Assembly (NCBI GenBank): GCA_000310025.1
Contig: FN648885.1
Coordinates: 75,994-139,993 of the forward strand
Direction: 5' to 3'
Source of the DNA: Ectocarpus siliculosus
Lineage: Eukaryota > Sar > Phaeophyceae > Ectocarpales > Ectocarpaceae
DNA: 64,000 nucleotides
Made by a program: the position numbers and the translations under genes. Shown here one piece after another: positions 30,715 to 43,100 of this stretch. How positions within the stretch are numbered: position 1 is the first letter of the stretch; every line of letters starts with the position of its first letter. The notes under the pieces are model-generated. The model did not search any database. It was not told the DNA's origin and saw only the letters and a program-made list of their open reading frames with translations.

Positions 30715-33700
30715 TGACCGATCCAAGAGATCGCGGCGACAACCGCCGTCGAGACGACACAAGCACAAGGAACCGCCGGTACCGAGTTGTCAACGCCACC
30801 GACATAAACACGCGTCGAGGGGCTTAGCGTGCTGCCTCCGCCGATGCCCTCAACGCCCATCGTAGAGCACAATATTCCGCGTCGGCAGAGGCCATCAACA
30901 GCCGTCGTAGAACTCGCCATGCCGACAGAGCACAACAGCTCAACGCCGCACGTCGACGGCGTAGAGCGACCGTCATCAACAAGAAAAGGGGGTTGCCCTT
31001 CAACGACATCTTTCACGCCGAGGACGACTCCACCTCACTACGAGCCATTGTTGGAGACCGTCAGCGAGCCTTGGAGGAGGCGCGACGAGACCAGGGCATC
31101 ACAGCGCACACCGGAGATCCTTGCCGGCATTGTGGCGCCAAACTGTTCGCTAAAGAGTCCAAGGGCATTTGTTGCAAGAATGGGAAGTACATCCTCCCGC
31201 GACTGCCGCCACTACCCCCTTCATTGAAAGAATTGTACGATTCTCCGGAGCCATCAGCGCAGAGGTTCAGGAAGGAATCGAGGATGTATAACTGCCGATG
31301 CAACTTCGCCTCGCTCAACGTGGAGGATGGTGAACTCAAAAAATGTTCGGTGACCATCTCTTGTCCGTCCAAGGGAGGTGAGATCGATTCACATGTGCAA
31401 CGATATATGCTACAATTGTATAATGAGGTATAGATTCATTCGTGTGGTCTTTCATTTCTATTTTCCTTCGTAGTTTAAAACACGTTTGATTCGTTCGATA
31501 GCATATAATTGAGTGTAGATTAGTTCGTGTGATATTTCGTATATATCTTTATTCGTGTTACAAAATACAATACATCCATATAAAAGCGCATTTTCGTCTT
31601 TTCTTCTGTACGATGCAATACCCGTACACCTTCCGATACAAAAAACAATGTCACTAACATCAACAATAGTTTCCCTCCTCCGTTCATATTCCATTCACAC
31701 ACAGCATCACAAGTTCGTACATCCTGCGCTCTCCCCCATGTACACCGTTCCTGCCCATCTCTTTGGCCAGAACTTACCATTCTGTTCGAGACGGCGGCCA
31801 TTCCAACGTTCAATGGCTCCTACATGACCCCAACTTCGTCTCTAGCCACCTCGACAAAGGGACCATGACGACGATACTGCGCGAGTTGCGATCCACATCA
31901 CCCTATGTCGGACGCCTCAAAGCCGCCATGAGCACTCGGTGGGTGCCTACCGTCACGACCTATACTTAAAGTTAGACTACAGCAAAATATTCGAGTCATT
32001 TTTGGCTCTGTTAAACATGTCAAACGTGCTTCCTGCTGCCAACATCCCCACATACCACTTCGTATCCATATCGTGCATATGTTTCTATGATATGTTGGGG
32101 AGGTGCAGAACGGGAGTTTTGTTTGATCCATCCGTTCCACATCTCATGTATCTGGTGCGAATCATTCTACATTATTTCCACTTCCACCGTTCCTTTTCCA
32201 GGACTGAATCGGCTGCTATTTCGAGCACCTTGGCATTCTCCGCGCCTGGTGCACCGTCGTCAGAAATGATAGCTGTGGACACCCGCAGCAGGGGGGTCAT
32301 GCCTACAGACAAGACCACCATGACGAGGACGCTCACAGGGGAAATAAACACCATCAGTTACCTCAATCGTAACTATTTCCCTTTGACATACGTCCTGCTG
32401 TTTCCGCACGGTGGGGAATCCGGATGGCACCCCGACCTGAAGAGCACGACCGGTCGCAAAATCACGTTAGCACAATGGGTAACCCAGTTGTTGTTCAGGG
32501 AACCACGATTCGAGAAACTGGGGCCATTGGTCAACGAATTTCTCATCGACGTTTTCAGTTGCATCGAAGATCATCGACTCTCGTTCCACGCACATAACCA
32601 AGACAAGTACCGGACGTCGATGCACCACGCGTATGCAGTTGCGCGACGTTACCGGCAACCGCAGCCCCACCACGATCCCGTCGATGCCATCATCGTCCCA
32701 TCGAGTTTTGGCGGGATTCGCCGACCAAGCGAAGAAGCTGACGGAGTCCATGGCGATTCTACGCCACTTCGGGCGGCCATCATACTTCCTCACCGTCACG
32801 TGCAACACAGTGAGTCCTTACGGTACGAACACGTGTACGACACAAGTATACCGACAGACAAAACCTTCCTTTTTGTATTCACTAAACATCCACATATCTA
32901 TCTCATCCTTCGCACTCCGCAGGAATGGCCGGAGATACGAGAACGATTACATCCGGGATAGACGGCTTTCGATCGCGCCCAACTTTGCGCCAGAGTGTTC
33001 AAACAGAAACTCGATGCCTTGCTCAAGGTGATTACATGGTTTCTTTGCGTTCTGCCCCATCGATTATTCGTGTCACGACTCATACGACGTCCATAGACAC
33101 TCCGCCTATCGCTTCCACATCGTGTACATGTCGCATATCTCCTGGCGGAAACATTTTCACTCACAGATCATTCCTACCCCCCCGGACTTCGACCCTACAG
33201 ATTTTACCTCAAGTCTTCGGCAGAATCATCTTCAGGATCGCGGTCACTGAATTTCAGGTGAATTCCTCTGCTACCAACGTCTGTCTACGTCATTTGGGTA
33301 CGTCATTTTGGGAGCGTACCGTTCCGTCCACGATCTATATCCCACCACCTCTTCCTAACTCCTCGGCCGACCCTCATCGCGAGTCCCGCCCCCATCGCGC
33401 GCCGCAACGTGTACAACCGCAAATCCCTTGTGTCCGACAGAAACGAGGACTGCCCCACTCCCACATCGTTTTCAAAGGTGAGCGCAACCCCTTTCCTACA
33501 TCAACGAAATGACATATCTCATGGAACATTCTGATTACTTCGTGTTGGCATCGACCCAACACCTACACACTGTTTTTGTTTCGCCCGGCGACCGTCTCTG
33601 CTATGCGTGTACTTTGCTTCATGGTCCGCCCAGCTCTATGTTCATCTCGTCTAATGGTGTTCCTTTTCCCGCGATGAGGTGTCATCCATAATATCATGCG

Positions 33701-34088
33701 ATGTCTACTCCTTGCGGCCATTTCTATGTGCAGTGTGTGATGAAGAGGCACCCGACAACTCCGACAACGTCGATCGCCACATAAGGGCAACATGGCCGGA
33801 CGAACAGTCGGAGCCGGAGCTATTCGCGATTGTCGACAAGTTCATGACTCACACTGGCTGCAAGAGCAAACGACGCTTGTGTTACAGGGAATGTCACGCA
33901 CAATGCAAGAAGCGCTTCCCCAAGCCCGCCCAGCAAGCTACGACATTCGACGCCAGGGGATATCCTCTCTACCGGCGTTCTGAAAACGACGGTGATGTCG
34001 TGCGCTATAACAGCACCTTCCTCTTAATGTTCAACGCCCACAACGTTGAAGTCAGCGCCTCCGTCAACATCGTCTCCTACATGTTCGC
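30715..34088 (+). pseudogene. Helitron Rep protein, intron-containing, truncated before the helicase
   Basis: Exons 30715-31427, 31771-31938, 32202-32809, 32923-33027, 33201-33257, 33441-33477 and 33734-34088 join in phase with GT-AG introns. The N-terminus has repeated N-x-RRR-x-R units and the zinc motif CRHCGAKLFAKESKG...CCKNGK. Then come LTYVLLFPHGGESGWH, FLIDVFSCIEDHRLSF, ILRHFGRPSYFLTVTCNT/EWPEI across an intron, ARVFKQKLDALLK, VFGRIIFRIAVTEFQ/KRGLPHSHIVFK and KRFPKPAQQATTFDARGYPLYRR. All are Helitron Rep-region blocks. Defects: TAG near 30823, a frame change near 32710, and a TAG after LHPG near 32959. The catalytic Tyr pair and the Pif1 helicase would lie downstream and are missing. 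Confidence 0.85.
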
Positions 34089-34659
34089 GTTAAGTACACT
34101 TATCGATTTTGGTTTACGGTCTGCTATCTTCGTGCTTCGTTTTCTTCTGCTGCCGTCGTATCCATTTTGGACGTATCTATCAACACTGAGTGATGCCCCC
34201 CTTCTCTAAGGTATTTCCTGCGATAATTGCTGTTTTTTTTGTTTGAGTCACCAACTACACCCTACAATTCATTGTTGCGTCATGGATTCTCGCGGATTTC
34301 TCGACTTTGACACTGTTAAAGTCTGCTCACTCGCATCCTCCACTGCCTAATTCAATGTTTCAATGTTGCCACCATTGCAATCTCCATCATAACGTGCATA
34401 ATGTGTACTTCGGTTTTTCGGCTTTACAATTTCCGATAGACCAGACTATGGACTCACACGTCCCTTCCCCCTCCGCAGGACCGCGCGCTCGTCGAGTGCC
34501 GAAAATTCTTCACACGTTCCTTACCTCTCCACTTCTTCCCCCTACAAATCCTCTACCCTTCTTCTTCTTCTTTGCTTCCCCACGGACACTCACTACCGTC
34601 GGGCCGGGATGTTGGCCCCCAGGCCCATTGGGGGGCGGGGGGCCAATCCTTAACCCTAG
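34089..34659 (+). other. Helitron copy 2, 3' terminal region with hairpin
   Basis: From about 34400 the sequence follows the 3' 270 bp of the non-autonomous copies (gaccgcgcgctcgtcgagtgccg). It ends with a stem (TTGGCCCCC 34612-34620 with GGGGGGCCAA 34637-34646), 9 bp, CTAG at 34656-34659, and a T in the flank. The hairpin is the expected 3' termination signal of rolling-circle transposition. Confidence 0.75.
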
Positions 34660-34727
34660 TATCCCATTCACACAACAACATGCCCTGACCGCAGCGATTG
34701 GGCATAAAATAGGTGATCGAGCCTAGA

Positions 34728-37147
34728 CTACTGATGACGGCCCTTTGACATCATGCCCTCCATGACGGCATCGAAGGTGGTCCGCGCGTCGGGTTCCCCT
34801 TCCCAGCAAGCCTTCGCGATTTCCACCATGTCGGTGGGGGCAATGTCATTGAACGAAGGCCGCACTCCCATCAACACCGCGGACAGTATTTCCCGAGGGC
34901 GGCTCTTGTTTGCCCAAGGAAGTTCGCCTGACACCACTTCCCACACAACGATGCCGAAGCTGTAGACATCGCTGGCGCGGGTGCTACCGCCAGATTCGAG
35001 CACCTGAAGTATCGAGTAGAGACAAAAGCAGCAACAGTAAAGGTATTTAGTTGTACTGCCTCGTGAGATAGACAGACAAGCGGTGTGTGAAAGTGGAGGC
35101 CGGGCGGCAGATGAGCACCTTCTTCGCGCTTAGGAGCCCAACTCGACTGGCGATCTCGTTGTAAAATGCTAAGCCTGGGACGCGCGAAACTCTCGATATG
35201 CATGTAGGAACACTGCGACCAAGAACACACTATTCCGGACAACGCGCAGGCCCAATCAAATTTCAAGGGGCGCAAAATTCATTCACTGCCGTCAAACTTC
35301 AGGAATTTTCGTGTCAGAATCCCGAAAGACAGGTGCCGCATTACGGTCAAAGAGTACCGACCATTCCTACCGGTCGCCCCGGTGGTCTAGCGGTCTCCTC
35401 GTAAAACCTACTACTGCCCAGGTCACGGGTTCCAATCCCGGCGTGTGCGAGCTTTCTCTCACAAAAAAATAGTTGTTTCTCTCGAACGCGTTCCTGGTCG
35501 GGAAAAGCGTTTGACGTGTGTACGCAAAGGGAAGAGAGTGCTGCACTCTTCTCGTGTTTTAACATCTCAGGCAAAGCACGGCAGGAGCGGGAATGGGGGG
35601 TTTCAGGGAGAGGGACCTTCTGTGCGACCACGGTTCAAATGTGCTGGCAAGATGCGCCGGGTGGCAAGGCGCTCTTCGAACTCTGGAAATAGGTGTGAAG
35701 AAAAAAAAAAAATCTCCGAAACTTAGTGATGGAAAGAGTAGTGCCTGTTACACCCGGAATAGACAAAGGGAGAACGTATACACTTTACTGTACCTCCGGG
35801 GCGCTCCAGGCGAGGCTCATCTGGGTGCCCGGACTGGATCTGGTGGTATAGGTAGCCAGGCCGGTTGAGTTTGTGTGCTGCGACCATCTGGAGGTACCAA
35901 AATCTCCAATCTGAACAACACCGCGAAATGACGATATCGGGATGGGCGGGTCAAGATGTACTTCACGAACAAATTGCCAGTCGGATAGGAAAGGGCACTG
36001 CACGTTAACACGAACCTACGGTAATTGCTTCACACGGCACTCCGTCAATACGAGCAGACTCCTTGAAAACCAGTTGCTGTACATGTTTATATCCGCAGCT
36101 CATCATCATCCTTACCTTCGCCCGTCCAGACCCATCGAGGAGTACGTTGGCCGACTTGAGATCGCCGTGAACTGTGTCCTTGCTGTGAAGGAAGGCCATT
36201 CCCGCGCAGATGTCCCCGATGATGCGCCTGGATTGCTCCTCGGGAAGGGGCTGCTGATAATTCCTCAATAGCGTTCGGAGGTCACCGCCCGAGAGCAGTT
36301 CCATCACGAGAACCATGCGGTCCGGCAGAGACGTGACCGCTCCGTAGACGTTGACCGTGTGAGGGCTCCTCAGACGAATCATGGCATCGAGCTCGCGCAG
36401 GAAGGCCCTCCGTTGACTGTCTTCTCGCTTTGTGGTGTTCGACCGGCCTGCCAGTGGGGACTCAAGGGCATCGTTTTCACTTAACGTCCCTAGGTCGCGG
36501 GCGATAAGCAGCACCTGTGTCGTAGCACGTTTGGCAGCATATACAAGCGACAGTATCGCGTGTTGTTGAGAAACAATGAGAATAAACGCCAAAACAGTTG
36601 AAATCATAGTCCATGTTTTAGTTTGTCGCACCTCCAAGGTCACCTCGTCAATTGACACTGGTGCATCTACCCACCCGGAGATATTGTAAATGCCCGGGCA
36701 CATCGCACCACGCATGTACGAGAGGTGATACGTAACCCCTAAATGAGATAGTGTCATCGGGTACGCTATGTACGTTCCGCAATGTATGAATGCTACCGCA
36801 CCTACATAGAACTCCCACGGAAACGGAGAAAAACCACGTTCTCGGCAAAACCATCGGAACTGTTGCGGTCTGCCTTCTTATCTTGCTGGACAATATCATC
36901 GGTTGTTTGATATGGTATGGTGGTACCGACGTATCACTACAGTTCAACGACAAACTCTCAGCACCTTAGCGGCGGCGTTACGACCGTTGTAGTCGGCGAG
37001 GTACACCTCGCCAAAGCCACCCCTCCCAAGTACTTCGTTTGTGATGGTCACATGTTCCTCGGGGATTTCGACTTGGTCCAGCTTGCGCCGACGCCGTGTG
37101 CTACGAGCGTCCGCCAGAGACTCTGACTGAACCTCTGCAATGGAACC
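34728..37147 (-). CDS. kinase domain exons of the receptor-like gene
   Basis: Exon 36965-37147: Gly loop GRGGFGEVY and the ATP-binding Lys in AAAK. Exon 36117-36515: ELDAMIRLRSPHTV (helix C region), VLVMELLSGGDLRTLL (hinge) and the catalytic loop VHGDLKSANVLL, where the usual Arg of HRD is Gly, as in many tyrosine-kinase-like kinases; the catalytic Asp is kept. Exon 35794-35910: IGDFGTSRW and WSAPE. Exon 34728-35003: SDVYSFGIVVWEV, RPSF and CWEGEPDARTTF, with the stop 17 codons after that block. All catalytic residues are present, so activity is expected. Intron 35004-35793 holds a tRNA-like sequence. Confidence 0.88.
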
Positions 37148-40100
37148 CTGCAAGAGACATCGACAGCATGAAACACGAATAGTTAGCGAGGGCAACGCGA
37201 AGATTCGCAACCATGTCTGAACAACCTGGATTATAGTTCAACGCAATCGAAGCGTTTCGGTCCCCCTCTAGAGATCAGATTGTTTGTAGAACCACAGGAT
37301 AAACACACTGTGGCTTAGGAGTAGCGTGCGCTACGTCTCACCTTGTAGAGGTCCATTCCCGCCTTGACATCCTGTCCGACTTGAACCTGGAGACCCAACT
37401 GGACGGGCGTAACACAAACAGTATCACGATCAGCTAAAACACGCAAGCTCGCGAAAAGGGGGGCGTCGAGGAACGTATCCCTGCGCCTGAGACAAACACC
37501 ATGACCACAAATTCTAACCATCTTGCTTCACGAGCTTGCGAATCAATCCCCGACTCTCTCAAAAAGTCGAGCGAACTGCCAACTCTTCCTCACTGAAACA
37601 ACCATTAAAGTCACCACTCACTTGCAGTCGCACGATGGCCCTGTCAACGACCGCATCAAGCTCGTCCTGGCGCCGCTTGAAGAGGGTCGACATTAGCACT
37701 TTCGAAAGCTTGTTCTTGCTTTGGTACGTTTTGATGAGCTCCACGAGGTCGAAGATTGCCTCGTGCACGTCGTCGATTAACGTACGGGCCACCTTCCCGG
37801 TCGTATTTTCGCCCTGAAATTCATGCGTGACGAAAAGCAAGAGAAAAATACACCATTGCATGCATTGCCAGAAGTCAACGCAATGTGATCCTATTTTGCG
37901 GCAACCGCAGCCTTTTCCCGAGAGTAATGAATCAAAGACATTGGACCAATGGTGCAATCACAGCAAGGCCCACCACTCACGTTGCCAGCGACCTTGTCGG
38001 CCCGGTTCAGCACCATGACAATCGAGCGGCACTGTCTGAGTCTCGAGTCACCCCCGCTGCTGTCGTCGCGGCTATCCTTCACGAGGTTAACCAGAATGGA
38101 AACCAGTGTTACTGCCTCGCTGACGCCAGGAACTTGACACCTGTGAGCCAGCTCTTGAGCTGCTACCATCACAGCTTGGCCAACGCCGACATCACCGAAC
38201 GATCCTCGGCGGCCAGCCGTGGAAGAGGCCTCTCGCTCGCCCGAGGCTGGCATAGGTTCGTCGGCAAAACGTCCTGTGTTTTCAGTGCTGATGCCGGCTA
38301 GTTCAGCCCGCTCAGACGTTGAGACAACAGCTGTGGAACCGGCAGTAGTCAAGGACTGCTGTGCTAAAACGTCTTTCGTACCCACGCCTGGAAACCTAAC
38401 ACCTGGCCCTTCCGGCATTCGTGTGGACTGTTCGGTGCTGGACGATACAGACCCCGAGGGTGCTTTGCCGGCCGTCACAACCTCTACCGGCTTGTGTGGG
38501 TGCGGAGGCTGGTTGTTGTCTGAATAAACAACGGCCGATGCAGCCGGCTCAACGCCTTGCTGGCGATTGTATTCACGACCATGTTCGAGGCCATCATCGT
38601 CGCCGGGAGGTGGGACCAACCGGCCACTCCCCATGTTTTTCGCTGCTTGCCGCCTCTTGTACCAAACACCAAGCGTAATGAGAGCAGCAGCGGCAATCGC
38701 GGAAACCACCCCAGCTACGACTGGCGCAGTGCCCGATGCTGATTCACCTCCCGGGGAAGTGCCTAAAGGGTCAACTGTCGAGGAATTCCCAGATGACGGT
38801 GCGAGTGTCGAGGAACTGCCGGCTGACGGTGCCACCATGGAGGAACTGCCGGCTGATGGCGCCGCTGTGGAGGAACTACCCGGTGATGGTGCCGATGTAG
38901 GGATAGGTAGTGTGGTAGGCGTAGTAGAAGGTAGGATAACCTGTAAAGCTGGCGCGGGACTCCGTGCGACAGTTGGTGACACCGTTGGGGTTGTCGAGGT
39001 GGTGAGGCTGGTGGTGTTGAACATGACAAGCAAGAAATCTTCGCTGCCAAGATTGGGATCGCCTATCCACGATCCATTGGTGTTCCCGACCATTAGCATC
39101 CTCCCGTTTGAGCCTGCCGCCATCCCCCGGACTTGGAAGACGTCTGGAGAGCTGGCCTGCGGGTTACACAACCAACACACACATGACGGGACGTGCTGAG
39201 CATACCACGTTTGTTGCGTCTATGGTGTTTAGTCGGTCGAAGTGATTCTCTTCATGGTAGTGCGGAAGAACTACACTACGGTTAAAAAAAAGACATCAAT
39301 GGTCATAATACAAGTGCATTTGGTTTGGAAAACGCATGTGTGCCCGCTACTCGCTTGCCTTAAGCTTTGAAAAACAAAAACACTTCCAATAAAGGCGTTC
39401 GTCGGTCGCAGTCACCTGCTTCCAGCGCCAGACCTCTTCTCCGTCAACCCCTAGCATCACCGCTGCAATTTCGGAAGCCCCGACGCCACTAACCGCGACA
39501 GCGTTGTAATCTCCACTACGCCCGGTGAGGAGAACAGTCCCATCTTCTTGCACGGCCACCGCATGCATTCCGTTGTACTGGACCGCGTAACCGCCCTGTC
39601 CAATCAACACCACGTGAAAGGAAATGGCGAGCGAGCTTGACGGCACTTTGAGTTCTACGTAACGCAAAGGGCAGCAAGTGGAGAGGTGTTGCGATACACA
39701 ACAGGGTGGCACGATTGAAAAATGATTGTACGCCAACAAGAGACAGTCGTGCCTCTTGATCTGGCCAACCTGCCCTCAAACAACGCCTGTAAAATTCCGC
39801 ATCTAACATTCTGAAGTAGAACACATGGAAGCAGCCTTAGTCGCACTGCCGCCACCGTCCATCTCTTTACCCGCTGGAACAGATACTGAATAGATGTCTC
39901 CGACAGGTTCTTAGTACCAAAACATGCAATAACGCAAGCAACATCACCTGCCACCTCCAAACTTCCGTTCCGTTGGCATCGATCTTCACCGCGGCGAAGT
40001 CACAAGTATCGCCCGCCAACTCCCCACTCCACTCCCCACAAGTATATCCAGCCAGCACGATAGACCCGTCCCCTGTCGCCGCAGCAGCTTCCACGAAGTC

Positions 40101-43100
40101 CCCCCCACTAGTACCATCCTATGTATGTAGTAGCCAATACGAAACAAAAATGTCGACGAAAAGGAAGTGGGCAACGATTCGAGCACGAAACCATGCTCTT
40201 GACCCAGCTAACCGTGATCGGGAATAGCACATGAAGGTTGCACCCCCACATAAGCCGGAAAAGCCCCGTAGCGTATCCTGGATGTGATGGTGCATCCTTG
40301 AGACAACATCCCTCTCATGATCTCAGAGCTTTCTTGTTGTGCTCCCACGTCCTTAATTTGACAAAGAAACGCTGAAATCTCCGAACATTTTCCAACGCTT
40401 CCCACCTTTCGTTATTTTTTTATGCCAACCTCCGAACACTTTCCAACGCTTCCCACCATTCGTTATTTTTTTATGCCTATCTCTGTTTAGTTGTATGCTC
40501 GGTAATTCGGGAGCTTATGGCTGGGTGCTCGTGATCACCAGCACACAGTTTGCCGTGTGCAGATGTTGGATAGCAGCATAGTCGACCAGGTTTGGGTCTT
40601 ACCAAGGATTTGATTTTCAGTGAAGGTTATGAGAGTGAAGTTCTGTGACATATACACGTAATTTAACCTCAGTTCCGTCTTCTGTTTTCTCTCTCAGCAT
40701 TTTGTGGATCGAGAGATGTCACCCCCTGCCATTCTGTACAAGTAGCGCCAGGTAGTAAGGTCGCGTTGTGGCTTGCGACAGCCCTCCTACAAGCAGAGTT
40801 GTGCAAGAAGCAGTACGGGTGTTCAACATCCTTCCATAGTCACATATGACTCACCAACAACACCATAGAAACCCCTTCAGTTTGCCTACGAAATGTGCAT
40901 CACTCGGCCAACCTGCCATGTCCACAGCTCATTTCCTTCTGCGTCGAGCTTGATGGCGATGAAGTCGTTGCTTCCGACGGAGATCCCTGAGAAATCCCCG
41001 CTTGTTTGTCCTGCCATGACAACTGACCCGTCCCCATCCACCGAGACCACCGCATGCAGGGTATCATAGCCTGCTGTCCCGTCCTGCAGGTACAAACGTA
41101 GTACAAACCAAGAATCCGATGTGAATCATCGCCGGAGAGTTTGCAGTGCCCTAGCCGTCCCCTTGCTTTTGATTCGCGGAAATATCGGCTAGTGACCGTC
41201 AAACGCTACGGAGCTATCCTAGTGTGCAATGTGGTCCGTTCACCAACATTCGAAGGAAACTCTGTAACCATTCCGTTTGGAACCGGAATCAAGTCGAGCT
41301 CTGCATGATGCACCTGGACCCACGCCGACAACCGGCACGAACGGACGCCGCATGTGTTATACAGTAAATTGCCGTGGTGCCCACGGCTGCTTCCCCAATT
41401 GAACTGAATGTTTTATTTTGTTTTCGTTTTATTTCTTTGTATCTCGGTACGATGGCGTCACGAACGGGGAATGAAGGTGCTGTATTTTGCTGTACGACTC
41501 ATCTTTCAATACTCACTCTTTCCAGGTGCACCACATCACGACGAACATAGGTAGAGAGAGGCGGTTGAATTGCTTAGTTTCCGTTTTCTCTATTTGTGTC
41601 TCGGGTACGATGATGATGTAGCGTCACGAACGGAATAGAAGAATGAAGGCACTACTGTGTAGCCCAATCCTCACTATTACCAGGTGCACCAGACGAACAA
41701 TTAGAGAGGCTGTGCTGCCTGTACCGTATGTGGCACAAGAGACCACACCGCTTGGACCGATTATCATAGCTCGATTACTCCACTGGGAATGCTTGAATGA
41801 AACGATAAGTGTTCGGAAAGCTCTCGACAAGACGGCTTCAACGCCGCCTTTTTCGGCGCTGCCACTCTTTCTGCTGTGGACAACTCGAGCTTCGAAAATC
41901 GGTCCATGGGACGTGATATGTTATGTCATGTCACGTACGGTAGCCCCGTTGCACTGAAGCTGCCGCCATTCCGTCAACTCGACGAGGCGATCGGAAAGAT
42001 TCGTACCTTGCGCTCATTTTGGTCACACGAGGTCACCGCCAAAAGGAAACGGCCTGGGATTTCGTGAGCGTAGAGAAAATCGGTCTCAAGTTCTGCCGCA
42101 AAATCACTTGGTTTATGTATAGCGTTGCACTCAAGCTACCGCCATTCCGTCAACTCGACGAGGCGAGCGGTAAGGCTTGTGCTATACATTCAGTTTGGTC
42201 ACGCGAGGTCACCCCCAAAAGGAAACGGCCTGGGATTTCGTGAGCGTGCAGAAAATCAGTCTCAGTTGCTGTCACAAGATTTCTGTCACAAAAAGTTATA
42301 GTGCTTTTTTTGTTTGTAGCGGCTGAAACCCAATTTGCCAATTTGCAATTGGGGAACCAATGAAATAGATACGTGCGTGGTTGTCCTTTCACCCGCACAA
42401 TTGCGCGCAGCTACATGTGAATACCGTAAGAGTCGGAGAGATGGCACCCCCGAGTTCGCTTTTTATTATAGCGTATTTCTCCGCAACTAGGAGGGTGGGT
42501 GCGAACACCAACTGATGCCTCTCCCAAAAGCCCTTGACCAGATGTTTCCAAAACCGCCCTTTTCGGCAGGAATATCCCCCTGGTTGTGGAGAAATACGCT
42601 ATCGAAAAACGCTAACTCGGGGGTGCCCTCTCTCCCACTCTTGCGGTACGACAACTATGCGTCAGGGAACATTAAGCACAAAGACGTCACTTCACTTAAC
42701 AATTCAAATCGCCCAAAGCTGCCACACGTGGATACGGATCGCCACACAACACAGGTGCAAAATGCAACTACGTATTCTATGATGACACGACAGTCGCAGA
42801 CACCCAATCAACACGGCCAACAATCAGCCCACACCAACTCGAACTCCCGAACGTCGGCCATGTCGCAACATGGGTCCGTTCACCACAACAACAACCGTAT
42901 ACCGTGAACCGCACAGAGCTTATGCGGCTTGCAATGCCGCCCAGATCGCCGGATACCCCACCACCGTGGAGGCATATGGCCATGAACCCAGAGTTCCTCT
43001 GCGCTTGTGTACGGAGTACCACTCTATCTCCAGAAACGATAATGCATCCCAACGTATTCGAAGTGTTCGCAAAAAAAGTTAAGACATCACGTAGAGCAAC

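Larger units (their letters stand above)
10138..34659 (+). mobile_element. Helitron, copy 2, split by two LTR retrotransposons
   Basis: From 10141 the sequence follows copy 1 (atacttacaggatggtcgtc), with a possible TC start at 10138. It is interrupted at 10802-14613 by a copia element, resumes at 14619, is interrupted again at 14845-29401 by a gypsy element, and resumes at 29406. It then carries a spliced Rep gene fragment and ends with the family hairpin (34612-34646), 9 bp, then CTAG (34656-34659) followed by T. Subtracting the insertions leaves about 6.1 kb, versus 1.8 kb for the two non-autonomous copies. The helicase part of the gene is missing, so this copy is defective as well. Continuity across the insertions rests on alignment with copy 1, the 63470-63610 fragment and the target duplications. 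Confidence 0.65.

Noticed and set aside
35374-35450. Functional tRNA gene
   Set aside because: Acceptor stem mismatches and no clean anticodon arm; kept only as tRNA-like.
38567-39199. 210-codon plus-strand frame with repeated EELPADGA units
   Set aside because: It is the antisense of the Ser/Thr stalk repeats of the kinase gene.
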